A stretch of 46,361 nucleotides of DNA from an uncultured Eudoraea sp. (GTDB lineage: Bacteria; Bacteroidota; Bacteroidia; Flavobacteriales; Flavobacteriaceae). This document shows, one piece after another, positions 17,708 through 25,153 of the stretch. The notes under the pieces are model-generated. The model saw only the letters and a program-made list of their open reading frames with translations, had not been told where the DNA came from and searched no databases. Numbering within the stretch: the first letter of the stretch is position 1; the number at the start of each line of letters is the position of its first letter. A program made the translations under genes and the position numbers. The stretch covers positions 34,669 through 81,029 of the forward strand of contig NZ_CAMYKG010000020.1 in the NCBI RefSeq assembly GCF_947258925.1, given 5' to 3'.

Positions 17708-19040
17708 ATTCAAAGGCTTTTTTAAGCACAAATGAAAACAGTAGATCCGTATTATATCTTTCGATAAGTACTCTTATTCGTTTCCCTTCCTTTTCATTCA
17801 GCATTTTCATTACTTCCTGAAGTTTAATGCTATGAATACGTTTACCGTTTACGGCCAAAATAATATCTCCTTCCTTTAATCCGGCTTCCTGGGCAGGACT
17901 ACCGGCTCTTATTCCTGATACAATTATCTCAGGCACCAAACTAAGCCGTGTTCTGTTTTGCATAAGAATCTGAACATCACCAAACTTCCTCTCACTATTC
18001 ATAACAACACCTCTTCTATCTGCAATCCTATCCGCAATGTAACGTACACCATTATGTTGTAATTGTAAACCACACATATTATACTGGAATGGTTTTGCAA
18101 AATTTCCATTCTTTTTTAAGGTAATTTCTTTTGCGGGATAGTTAAAAATGATATTAAAACGTTTAAGAATACCCCCTCCTACACTACCATTTCTTCCCGC
18201 CAAAATTGTGGCATTACTAAATGTGTTCATGTCGGGAAAAGCCGCCTTGGCATCCTTTACTGAAAATTCACCAATCTTAATGCTGTTTACCTTAGTACGT
18301 TTACCAAAGATCTTTCCATTTAAACCTTTGCCTAAAAAATCCTCATAGTTTTGCAAAGGGATATCAAGGCCTTTGTCTTCATCCTCAAAAAGCCAAACCG
18401 CATCACTGCTCCCTGTATCAACTAATAGTTTCACGGAAACCTCATCAACTTCATTAAAACCTACATTTCCATCAATATATGCCTTGTTCCTTCTTATATA
18501 TAAGGGCAACTTTTGAGACTTAGAATTCTCTTTCTCTACATAAAATTCAGGATCATGAAACTTTATATATTGGGAACTATAGTTTACTTCCACTACAAAA
18601 TCACGAAAAAGATCATAGCCAATAATCCCGTGAATAGGTATCCCCAGACTTGGAGAGAAATTCATTTCTTTATCCAGGACTACATAAAGTAACTGATTTA
18701 TATTCCTGACTTCCTTAAGTTTAAAAAAGTTTCCTTTTGAGCTTAACGCCTGAATTGGATCTCCATCACCCAAGCCCCTGATGGTAATCTCAGATACGTT
18801 TTTTAATTGAATGGAATCCTGATCCGAAACATTAAAAAGAATTGGTTTACTGACCCCGGAGTCAAGAATAAAAGACAATTTTGCACCATTGACTTCTATT
18901 GGGATAATGATAAGGTTATTTATTAACTGAAATTTAACCTTTTCAAATTTCTTGCCTTTGGACAATTCAAATCCTTGTGAAAAACCAAAGAATGGTATAC
19001 ACAGAATTAAGATCAAAAGAAATTTGAATTTTGTATGCAA
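17706..19040 (-). CDS. Retropepsin-type aspartyl protease with C-terminal PDZ domain
   Basis: 444 residues from the TTG at 19040, which gives a proper signal peptide (HTKFKFLLILILCIPFFGFSQG). A TTG at 19094 is also in frame but coincides with the probable -33 element, so I prefer the inner start. Two aspartyl active-site motifs are present in one chain, FILDSGVSKP (Asp60) and LLVDTGSSD (Asp208). The domain around residues 355-440 is a PDZ domain with AGSPAQEAGLKEGDIILAVNGKRI. The protein is exported and may bind peptide ends through the PDZ. Substrate unknown. It converges on the DUF1573 gene at a shared terminator. Confidence 0.85.
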   Translation of the reverse strand: MHTKFKFLLILILCIPFFGFSQGFELSKGKKFEKVKFQLINNLIIIPIEVNGAKLSFILDSGVSKPILFNVSDQDSIQLKNVSEITIRGLGDGDPIQALSSKGNFFKLKEVRNINQLLYVVLDKEMNFSPSLGIPIHGIIGYDLFRDFVVEVNYSSQYIKFHDPEFYVEKENSKSQKLPLYIRRNKAYIDGNVGFNEVDEVSVKLLVDTGSSDAVWLFEDEDKGLDIPLQNYEDFLGKGLNGKIFGKRTKVNSIKIGEFSVKDAKAAFPDMNTFSNATILAGRNGSVGGGILKRFNIIFNYPAKEITLKKNGNFAKPFQYNMCGLQLQHNGVRYIADRIADRRGVVMNSERKFGDVQILMQNRTRLSLVPEIIVSGIRAGSPAQEAGLKEGDIILAVNGKRIHSIKLQEVMKMLNEKEGKRIRVLIERYNTDLLFSFVLKKAFE

Positions 19041-19067
19041 CTTGTTAATAATTAGATGAATGTATCT

Positions 19068-19094
19068 TAAAGATATTAAATAATAAGCGAACAA
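19068..19094 (-). promoter_or_regulatory. Promoter-like element for the aspartyl protease gene
   Basis: On the minus strand TTG (19092-19094) and TATCTTTA (19068-19075) are 16 bp apart, close to the Bacteroidota consensus. The box lies 27 bp before the TTG start at 19040. Confidence 0.35.
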
Positions 19095-19192
19095 TGTAAT
19101 ACTTTAACATTCTCTTAGATGAACGGATAATATTAAGCTTTATGTTGTTTTGTCCATTATGATTTCCCATTTTTGCTAAAATTTAGAATTTT

Positions 19193-20386
19193 ATGCCTAC
19201 CATCTCAAGGAAGGGTCAGTTAATGCCCGAGTCACCAATCCGAAAATTGGTTCCCTACGCGGAGAATGCCAAATTGCGAGGTGTAGATGTTATACATCTA
19301 AACATTGGACAACCAGATATAAAAACACCCAAGCAGGCTTTGGATGCCGTCAAAAACAATACTATTGAGGTTTTAGCCTATAGCATGACCGAAGGATCCG
19401 AAACTTACCGGAAAAAAATTAGCAGCTATTATAAAAATCTAAAAATAAATGTCTCCCATCATAACATTTTAGTAACCACGGGAGGATCCGAAGCCCTTTC
19501 TTTTACCATGGGTACTATAGCCGATGCCCAGGATGAAATAATAATCCCTGAACCATTTTATGCCAATTACAATGGTTTTGCAACAGCCATGGGGCTCAAA
19601 GTGATTCCGGTCCTATCGAGAATTGAAGACAATTTTTCATTGCCCCCTATAGCGGAATTTGAAAAGCTTATTTCTAAAAAGACCAGGGCCATTTTAATCT
19701 GTAATCCCGGAAATCCTACAGGATATTTATATACTAAAGAGGAAATACATAAACTGGCCCAATTAGTAAAAAAATATAATCTTTTTCTGGTAGCAGATGA
19801 AGTATATCGGGAGTTTACCTATGATGGGAAAGAACATTATTCTATACTACGGGAAGATGGTCTGGAAGAACATGCTATCGTAGTAGATTCCGTTTCAAAG
19901 CGTTACAGTATGTGCGGAGCACGAATTGGCTGTCTTGTTTCAAAAAACAAGGAGGTTATGAAAACAGCCCTTAAATTTGCTCAGGCCAGACTTTCTCCCC
20001 CTACCTATGCTCAAATTGCCAGTGAGGCGGCTTTAGACACTCCCCAGGAGTATTTTGAAGAGGTTATTGAGGAATATGTAGAAAGACGCAATCTGTTGAT
20101 AGAAGAATTGAACAAGATAGAAGGTGTAATTGTGGCCAAACCGCATGGCGCATTCTATTGTATAGCTCAATTACCTATTGCAAACGCCGATCATTTTGCA
20201 CAATGGTTACTGGAGGATTATGAATTAGAAGGCGAAACTGTGATGGTTGCACCTGCCGCAGGATTCTATGCCACGGATGGAATGGGTGAAAATCAGATAC
20301 GTATCGCATACGTTCTTAAAAAAGAGCGGCTAATTAAAGCAGTGCAAATCTTAAAGGAAGCACTTAAAACTTATCTGGCTTTGTGA
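19193..20386 (+). CDS. PLP-dependent aminotransferase (class I/II)
   Basis: 397 residues, fold type I. PLP-binding lysine is Lys236 in DSVSKRYSMCGARIG; other signatures are LNIGQPDIKTP (36-46), NPGNPTGYLY (171-180, substrate-carboxylate contact region) and ADEVYREFTY (201-210). Closest in style to aspartate/aromatic aminotransferases, but the amino acid specificity cannot be fixed. It ends overlapping the murB start (GTGA), so the two are co-translated; an amino acid or cell-wall precursor role is possible but not shown. Confidence 0.92.
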   Translation: MPTISRKGQLMPESPIRKLVPYAENAKLRGVDVIHLNIGQPDIKTPKQALDAVKNNTIEVLAYSMTEGSETYRKKISSYYKNLKINVSHHNILVTTGGSEALSFTMGTIADAQDEIIIPEPFYANYNGFATAMGLKVIPVLSRIEDNFSLPPIAEFEKLISKKTRAILICNPGNPTGYLYTKEEIHKLAQLVKKYNLFLVADEVYREFTYDGKEHYSILREDGLEEHAIVVDSVSKRYSMCGARIGCLVSKNKEVMKTALKFAQARLSPPTYAQIASEAALDTPQEYFEEVIEEYVERRNLLIEELNKIEGVIVAKPHGAFYCIAQLPIANADHFAQWLLEDYELEGETVMVAPAAGFYATDGMGENQIRIAYVLKKERLIKAVQILKEALKTYLAL

Positions 20387-21399
20387 AAATACAGCAAAAT
20401 ATATCTTTAAAGACCTATAACACATTTGGCATTGAGGCTATTGCCAGTCATTTTGCTGAAATTACTACCATTAAGGATCTTCAGGAAATACTTGAGAAAG
20501 AAGGTTATCCTAATATTTTTGTGCTTAGCGGAGGAAGTAATATCTTAATTACCAATAATTTAAATGCGCTTGTAGTATATATAAATATCAAAGGAATTAC
20601 CATACTTTCGGAAGATGAGAATAGCGTTGTTCTTAAAGTTATGGCCGGGGAAAACTGGCATGAATTTGTCATGTGGTCCATAAGTCACGATTATGGCGGC
20701 CTGGAAAATCTATCGTTGATTCCAGGTAATGTTGGGACCTCACCAATACAAAACATAGGCGCATATGGAGTGGAACTCAAGGATTATTTTGATAGCTGTG
20801 AGGCCATAGAAATAGCTACAAGACAACTGGTAAAGTTCTCTAAGTCTGAATGCCAGTTTGGCTACAGAGACTCAATTTTTAAAAATGACGGTAAGGGAAA
20901 ATATATTATTACTTCGGTAAATTTCAAATTGACCAAATCTCCTCATAAACTAAATACTTCTTATGGGGCAATAGAATCTGAACTGAGGGAAAAAGGGATT
21001 GGTAATCCTACGATTAAAGATGTTTCTAATGCGGTAATGGCCATTCGGCGGAGGAAATTACCTGATCCTGATGAGTTGGGTAATAGTGGCAGTTTCTTTA
21101 AAAACCCTGTAATTACAGAAACAAAGTTCTTGACCTTTATAAAGGATAATCCGGAAGCCCCATTTTACAGAATTTCAAAAACAAGCTATAAAATACCTGC
21201 TGGATGGCTTATAGAAGAATGCGGTTTCAAAGCTAAAAGATTTGGAGATGCCGGAGTTCATAAAAATCAGGCATTGGTTTTAGTAAATTATGGTACCGCC
21301 AGTGGGCAGGATATACTTCAGTTATCTAACAAAATTCGAGAGGCTGTTTTAAAGCGATTTGGAATTAAGATAACTCCGGAAGTAAATATTGTCAGCTAA
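20383..21399 (+). CDS. murB: UDP-N-acetylenolpyruvoylglucosamine reductase
   Basis: 338 residues, starting at GTG within the last codons of the aminotransferase gene (4-bp GTGA overlap). MurB reduces UDP-GlcNAc-enolpyruvate to UDP-MurNAc using FAD and NADPH in peptidoglycan synthesis. FAD-binding segments VLSGGSNILI (48-57) and SLIPGNVGTSPIQNIGAYG (111-129) are clear; YRDS gives Arg162 and NSGSFFKNP gives the proton-donor Ser237; the terminal PEVNIV retains the catalytic Glu. This is the type I (E. coli-like) form. Confidence 0.97.
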   Translation: MKIQQNISLKTYNTFGIEAIASHFAEITTIKDLQEILEKEGYPNIFVLSGGSNILITNNLNALVVYINIKGITILSEDENSVVLKVMAGENWHEFVMWSISHDYGGLENLSLIPGNVGTSPIQNIGAYGVELKDYFDSCEAIEIATRQLVKFSKSECQFGYRDSIFKNDGKGKYIITSVNFKLTKSPHKLNTSYGAIESELREKGIGNPTIKDVSNAVMAIRRRKLPDPDELGNSGSFFKNPVITETKFLTFIKDNPEAPFYRISKTSYKIPAGWLIEECGFKAKRFGDAGVHKNQALVLVNYGTASGQDILQLSNKIREAVLKRFGIKITPEVNIVS

Positions 21400-21613
21400 G
21401 AAAAAAATAACCCCCGTAAAAAAATCACAGGGGCTATACCAAACCAAACTAACCAAAATTAAATGTGCAATAACCAGTTGCACATTTATCTAATTAAAAT
21501 TGAGAAAACGCTTTCTTAACAATCAATTTTATAATTTAGCGTTTACACTATATACGGGTGAAAATAATATTTTGGATGCTTCATTTACTATTTATTTGAT
21601 CCCTTAGCCTAAT
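21400..21613 (+). other. Structured leader upstream of the ECF sigma gene
   Basis: This gap holds three inverted repeats: CCCC (21412-21415) with GGGG (21430-21433); a perfect 10-bp repeat AAATGTGCAA (21461-21470) with TTGCACATTT (21478-21487) and a 7-nt loop; and AAACGCT (21506-21512) with AGCGTTT (21538-21544). Between the first two lies a purine/pyrimidine-biased run ACCAAACCAAACTAACC. A T tract (minus strand) left of the first repeat means it could be a terminator for a minus-strand transcript. Confidence 0.45.
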
Positions 21614-22180
21614 ATGAGCACACTACTTGAAAAACACATTGTTGAATTGTTGCAAGAACGCAATGATAAAGCTATTTCCTTGCTTTATGAACATTACGGA
21701 GATACGCTTTATGGGGTTGCCTTTAAAGTAGTAAGGGATTCGGAATTAGCCCAGGATGTTTTACAGGAGAGTTTTGTTAAGATCTGGAAAAAATCTGACT
21801 CCTATGACTCCTCAAAGGCAAAATTATTCACATGGCTATTCAGAATTACCAGAAATACGGCTATTGACAAGTTGCGTAGTGTAAACACCAAATCTGACAA
21901 GGAAATCCAAATTGATGTTTCAGACGTATATAATCTAGGTATAGACAGTATCAGACCCGAGTTCCTGGACGTTAAAGAGAACATGGAAAAGATAGAGCCG
22001 AAATATCATGTAGTGTTAGATGCCTTGTTTTTTCAGGGAATGACACAGCAAGAAGCCAGTGACGAATTGAATATTCCTCTGGGCACTATCAAATCCAGGT
22101 TAAAAATTGGACTTAGAGAACTCAAAAAGATTTACGGAAATACCATGATACTTTTGCCCCTAATAATGTTAATATCATGA
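21614..22180 (+). CDS. ECF-type sigma-70 factor
   Basis: 188 residues. Region 2 is seen in LAQDVLQESFVKIWKKSDSYD with the following WLFRITRNTAIDKLRS, and region 4 in GMTQQEASDELNIPLGTIKSRLKIGLREL, a helix-turn-helix that reads the -35 element. The layout is that of group 4 (extracytoplasmic function) sigma factors. Its stop overlaps the next gene by 4 bp (ATGA), and that gene encodes a membrane anti-sigma factor, so it is released from inhibition on an unknown envelope signal. The regulon is unknown. Confidence 0.93.
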   Translation: MSTLLEKHIVELLQERNDKAISLLYEHYGDTLYGVAFKVVRDSELAQDVLQESFVKIWKKSDSYDSSKAKLFTWLFRITRNTAIDKLRSVNTKSDKEIQIDVSDVYNLGIDSIRPEFLDVKENMEKIEPKYHVVLDALFFQGMTQQEASDELNIPLGTIKSRLKIGLRELKKIYGNTMILLPLIMLIS

Positions 22181-22935
22181 AAGAAAAAATACGAATATTC
22201 TTAGATACAGATTTACTTGAAAAGTATCTTCTTGGGACTACCTCACCTGAAGAATCAAATCAGGTGGAGCGTTATATTGCAATGTATCCCGAAGTTAGAA
22301 AAACTTATAATGAGCTGCAGGCCAACCTGGAAACATATGCTAATTTATATGCCCTTAAAACCCCGGAAGGTCTTAAAACTAAAATTTTAAATAGAATCAA
22401 GGCTCAAAATACCGGCAGAAGGAAATTTCAAAGATACGCTGTTGCTGCAAGTATAGCGGCCATGTTATTTGCCGGATCGTCTTATTTCTTTTGGAATCAA
22501 AATCAAAATTTACAGGATGAAAATATCATTGTAAATAATAAGATAAGAAATCTGGAAGAAGATATGAAAGAGCAACTGGAAGATGTTAGAAACCAGTTTA
22601 TTGTTCTGAATAATCCACAGACCAAAAAATATCAGGTAAATGGCAATAAAAAAGCCAAAGAGCTAAAGGCCGTTGCTTATATAAATCCTGTAAAAAAATT
22701 ATCCTATATTAATGTAAGGAATTTACCCAATTTACCTGATAACCAGTGTTATCAAATGTGGGCTGAAGTTAATGGTGAAATGGTAAATCTGGGTGTTATA
22801 AAGAACGTAGTTGATAAAGATCGGCTTAGACCCCTACCCTACGCGGAAAATGCAGTGGGCTACATAACAATTGAGCCTCAGGGAGGTAATGACACGCCAA
22901 CGGTTCAAAATATTGTTGCTAATATTTCATACTAG
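22177..22935 (+). CDS. Anti-sigma factor (RskA-type)
   Basis: 252 residues. The N-terminal part (about 10-65) with LLEKYLLGTTSPEESNQVERY is an anti-sigma-like helical domain without the zinc cysteines, then a membrane helix (about 87-105, AVAASIAAMLFAGSSYFFW), a coiled coil (107-141) and a C-terminal periplasmic domain with YQMWAEVNGEMVNLGVI, the RskA C-terminal pattern. It probably holds the overlapping ECF factor at the membrane. The coiled coil could form dimers (inference). Confidence 0.9.
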   Translation: MKEKIRIFLDTDLLEKYLLGTTSPEESNQVERYIAMYPEVRKTYNELQANLETYANLYALKTPEGLKTKILNRIKAQNTGRRKFQRYAVAASIAAMLFAGSSYFFWNQNQNLQDENIIVNNKIRNLEEDMKEQLEDVRNQFIVLNNPQTKKYQVNGNKKAKELKAVAYINPVKKLSYINVRNLPNLPDNQCYQMWAEVNGEMVNLGVIKNVVDKDRLRPLPYAENAVGYITIEPQGGNDTPTVQNIVANISY

Positions 22936-22960
22936 GAAATATATACTTCATCTGTTATAT

Positions 22961-22986
22961 AAGCCCCATTTAGGGGCTTAATTTTT
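22961..22986 (+). terminator. Terminator after the sigma/anti-sigma operon
   Basis: Perfect 7-bp stem AAGCCCC (22961-22967) / GGGGCTT (22973-22979) with a 5-nt loop, then ATTTTTT. It lies about 25 bp after the anti-sigma stop. Confidence 0.85.
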
Positions 22987-22988
22987 TG

Positions 22989-22996
22989 TATCTTTG
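22989..22996 (+). promoter_or_regulatory. TAnnTTTG -7 element for the small membrane protein gene
   Basis: TATCTTTG matches the -7 consensus and ends 14 bp before the ATG at 23011. The expected -33 position falls in the terminator hairpin and has no TTG. Confidence 0.4.
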
Positions 22997-23010
22997 TTCA
23001 AATTTTTTTT

Positions 23011-23220
23011 ATGAAATTGATTTTACTCAGTATTGGACTTCTTGCGCTTGCATTCGCGGGGATCGCAATTAAAATTTGGTCTAAAAAAGATGGCAAATTC
23101 GCCGGTACCTGCGCCAGTCAAAATCCTTATTTGAATAATAGCGGGGAAGCCTGCGGATATTGTGGTAAACTGCCTAACGAACAGGATTGTAAAAAAGAAG
23201 CTACCGCAGAATTGCCCTGA
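23011..23220 (+). CDS. Small membrane-anchored Cys-rich protein
   Basis: 69 residues. An N-terminal hydrophobic stretch (MKLILLSIGLLALAFAGIAI, about 2-20) is a membrane anchor, followed by SKKDGKFAGTCASQ and then GEACGYCGKLPNEQDC, giving four cysteines (one CxxC) in 30 residues. These could bind metal or form disulfides. The family is known to me only as unnamed short flavobacterial proteins. Its own -7 box and the flanking terminator suggest a single-gene transcript. Confidence 0.7.
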   Translation: MKLILLSIGLLALAFAGIAIKIWSKKDGKFAGTCASQNPYLNNSGEACGYCGKLPNEQDCKKEATAELP

Positions 23221-23229
23221 TTCTTTACT

Positions 23230-23237
23230 TACCTTTG
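23230..23237 (+). promoter_or_regulatory. TAnnTTTG -7 element for the second sigma gene
   Basis: TACCTTTG, exact -7 match, ends 19 bp before the TTG start at 23257. A TTG at 23212-23214 lies 15 bp upstream, slightly short of the normal spacing. Confidence 0.4.
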
Positions 23238-23256
23238 GAATTATAAAATTACGAGA

Positions 23257-23823
23257 TTGAATAAAACGGACGATAAACTCCAAAACACCATCGAACTGGC
23301 TAAAGCAGGCAATCAGATGGCTTATAGCAGTTTACTGGATACCTTCTGGAATGATGTATATGGTTTCCAATTAATAAGGACCAAAAATGAAAATGATGCT
23401 GAGGATATCACAATACAAACATTTTCCAGAGCATTCGACAAATTAGATTCATATGACGCAGCCTATGAATTTAAAACCTGGCTTATTACCATTTCAAAAA
23501 ATTTGCACGTAGACCTTTTAAGAAAAAGAAAAAGAAATGTTCTTGATGGTACTGATAGCAGGAATAACGAAGCCATTAAAAAGGTCCTTGATGATGCTCC
23601 AACGGCTGAAGATCAATTAATTACAGATCAGAATCTAGCGAATCTTCTTGAAAACATTAAACAATTGAAACCACATTATCAAAAAGTAATTAATCTTAGA
23701 TATTTTAATGAGTTGTCTTATCTTGAAATTGCCAAAGAATTAGGAGAACCAGTGAATAATGTTAAAGTGAAATTGCTGCGGGCTAAAAAATTGTTAGCAG
23801 AGATTATACAAAACAGCAGGTAG
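23257..23823 (+). CDS. Second sigma-70 family factor (ECF-like)
   Basis: 188 residues from TTG; no ATG occurs before residue 21, and the next Met would remove conserved helices, so the TTG start is likely. Region 2 is seen in DAEDITIQTFSRAFDKLDSYD and FKTWLITISKNLHVDLLRKRK; region 4 in LSYLEIAKELGEPVNNVKVKLLRAKKLL. It is a separate paralogue, of the kind found unlinked to an anti-sigma gene in Flavobacteriaceae. No anti-sigma gene adjoins it; the next gene is lipA. Regulation and targets are unknown. Confidence 0.9.
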   Translation: MNKTDDKLQNTIELAKAGNQMAYSSLLDTFWNDVYGFQLIRTKNENDAEDITIQTFSRAFDKLDSYDAAYEFKTWLITISKNLHVDLLRKRKRNVLDGTDSRNNEAIKKVLDDAPTAEDQLITDQNLANLLENIKQLKPHYQKVINLRYFNELSYLEIAKELGEPVNNVKVKLLRAKKLLAEIIQNSR

Positions 23824-23869
23824 ATTTATAAACTATCGGATAACATCCGGAAATTGATCCCTTCATCAT

Positions 23870-23902
23870 TTGTATAAGTTTTTCTATTTGGTCGTATATT
23901 TG
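23870..23902 (+). promoter_or_regulatory. Promoter of lipA (TTG-N22-TATATTTG)
   Basis: TTG 23870-23872 and TATATTTG 23895-23902, spaced 22 bp, fit the Bacteroidota consensus. It ends 14 bp before the lipA ATG. Confidence 0.6.
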
Positions 23903-23916
23903 TTGAAAAATTTTCT

Positions 23917-24792
23917 ATGAGTGTTGAAACTGTCTCCGGTGTGCGACCCCCTAAAGGGAAACCTAAATGGTTAAGGGTTAAATTACCCACCGGAAAGAAA
24001 TATACCCAACTTAGAAATCTGGTTGATAAATACGATTTGCATACCATCTGTACCTCGGGAAGTTGTCCGAACATGGGTGAATGCTGGGGAGAGGGTACTG
24101 CTACTTTTATGATTTTAGGTAATATCTGTACCAGATCATGCGGATTCTGTGGTGTAAAAACCGGGAGGCCGGAAAATGTGGATTGGGAAGAACCGGAAAA
24201 AGTTGCACGTTCCATTAAAATAATGGGAATAAAGCATGCCGTAATTACTTCTGTAGACAGGGATGATCTTAAGGATATGGGATCCATTATTTGGTCAGAA
24301 ACTGTAAAAGCCATTAGAAGAATGAATCCACAAACAACTTTGGAAACGCTTATACCTGACTTTCAAGGTCTTGGAATTCATTTGGATCGCATTATTGATG
24401 TTGCCCCCGAAGTAGTTTCTCATAACATGGAAACTGTAAAGCGACTTACAAGGGAGGTAAGGATACAGGCGAAATATGAAAGAAGCCTCGGCGTACTTCG
24501 CTACCTCAAAGAAAATGGAGCCAAACGAACTAAATCAGGAATTATGCTTGGTCTTGGAGAGCTCGAATCTGAAGTAATTGAAACCATGGAAGATCTCAGA
24601 AAGGCTAAAGTAGATGTGATAACCATTGGACAGTACCTGCAGCCCTCTAAAAGACACCTGCCAGTGAAAGAGTTTATTCTACCTGAACAATTTGCCAAAT
24701 ACGAGGAATTGGGCCTAAATATGGGATTCAGGCATGTGGAAAGTGGGGCCCTCGTAAGGTCTTCGTATAAAGCCCACAAACATATTCATTAA
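23917..24792 (+). CDS. lipA: Lipoyl synthase
   Basis: 291 residues. LipA is a radical-SAM enzyme inserting two sulfurs into the octanoyl group on lipoyl domains of 2-oxoacid dehydrogenases and the glycine cleavage system. The auxiliary [4Fe-4S] ligands are Cys45, Cys50 and Cys56 in [13 protein letters not shown]; the radical-SAM cluster is C71-C75-C78 in CTRSCGFC; the terminal RSSYKA contains the conserved Arg-Ser-Ser. Normal length. It is probably transcribed alone from its own promoter. Confidence 0.97.
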   Translation: MSVETVSGVRPPKGKPKWLRVKLPTGKKYTQLRNLVDKYDLHTICTSGSCPNMGECWGEGTATFMILGNICTRSCGFCGVKTGRPENVDWEEPEKVARSIKIMGIKHAVITSVDRDDLKDMGSIIWSETVKAIRRMNPQTTLETLIPDFQGLGIHLDRIIDVAPEVVSHNMETVKRLTREVRIQAKYERSLGVLRYLKENGAKRTKSGIMLGLGELESEVIETMEDLRKAKVDVITIGQYLQPSKRHLPVKEFILPEQFAKYEELGLNMGFRHVESGALVRSSYKAHKHIH

Positions 24793-25153
24793 AGTTTTGA
24801 TTGACTTCCGTATGAAAAATATAGAAACCTGGAAATGAAGTATCAGGTTTTAGTCTAATAGTAAACGAACAGGAAAGTGATTATTAAGTCATTTTGTATC
24901 CTAAAAAGCGTCATTATTAGCGAAATAAATGATATTTTTAAAATATTTTACTAAAAATGAAATAAAATCAGTTCTTTTTATAGGAAAGAACTTATAGTTT
25001 CTGCTTAAATAAACAATAGTTGCCTGTCCTAAGCGTTTAATTCAAAGGCGACTTGTAATAATCATTTTTAACAATTTATAAAATCTAAAAAGCAATAGAT
25101 TTTAGCTGAAGAATTATGAATTTTATTACCTTATTTCAGAAATAAAAAGACTT
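24793..25153. other. Gene-free gap, 361 bp, upstream of the hybrid kinase
   Basis: No supported ORF. AAACCTG (24825-24831) and CAGGTTT (24844-24850) form a 7-bp stem that could terminate lipA, though no T tract follows. GTTCTTT (24971-24977) and AAAGAAC (24985-24991) are a perfect 7-bp inverted repeat with a 7-nt loop. The region is AT-rich and the promoter of the kinase gene is not obvious. Confidence 0.4.

Noticed and set aside
21400..21613. tRNA or riboswitch in the sigma leader
   Set aside because: The stems do not form a cloverleaf and no known riboswitch core is visible; described only as a structured leader.
23826..24314. 162-residue minus-strand ORF over lipA
   Set aside because: It lies antisense to lipA, whose cluster cysteines and promoter are all intact.
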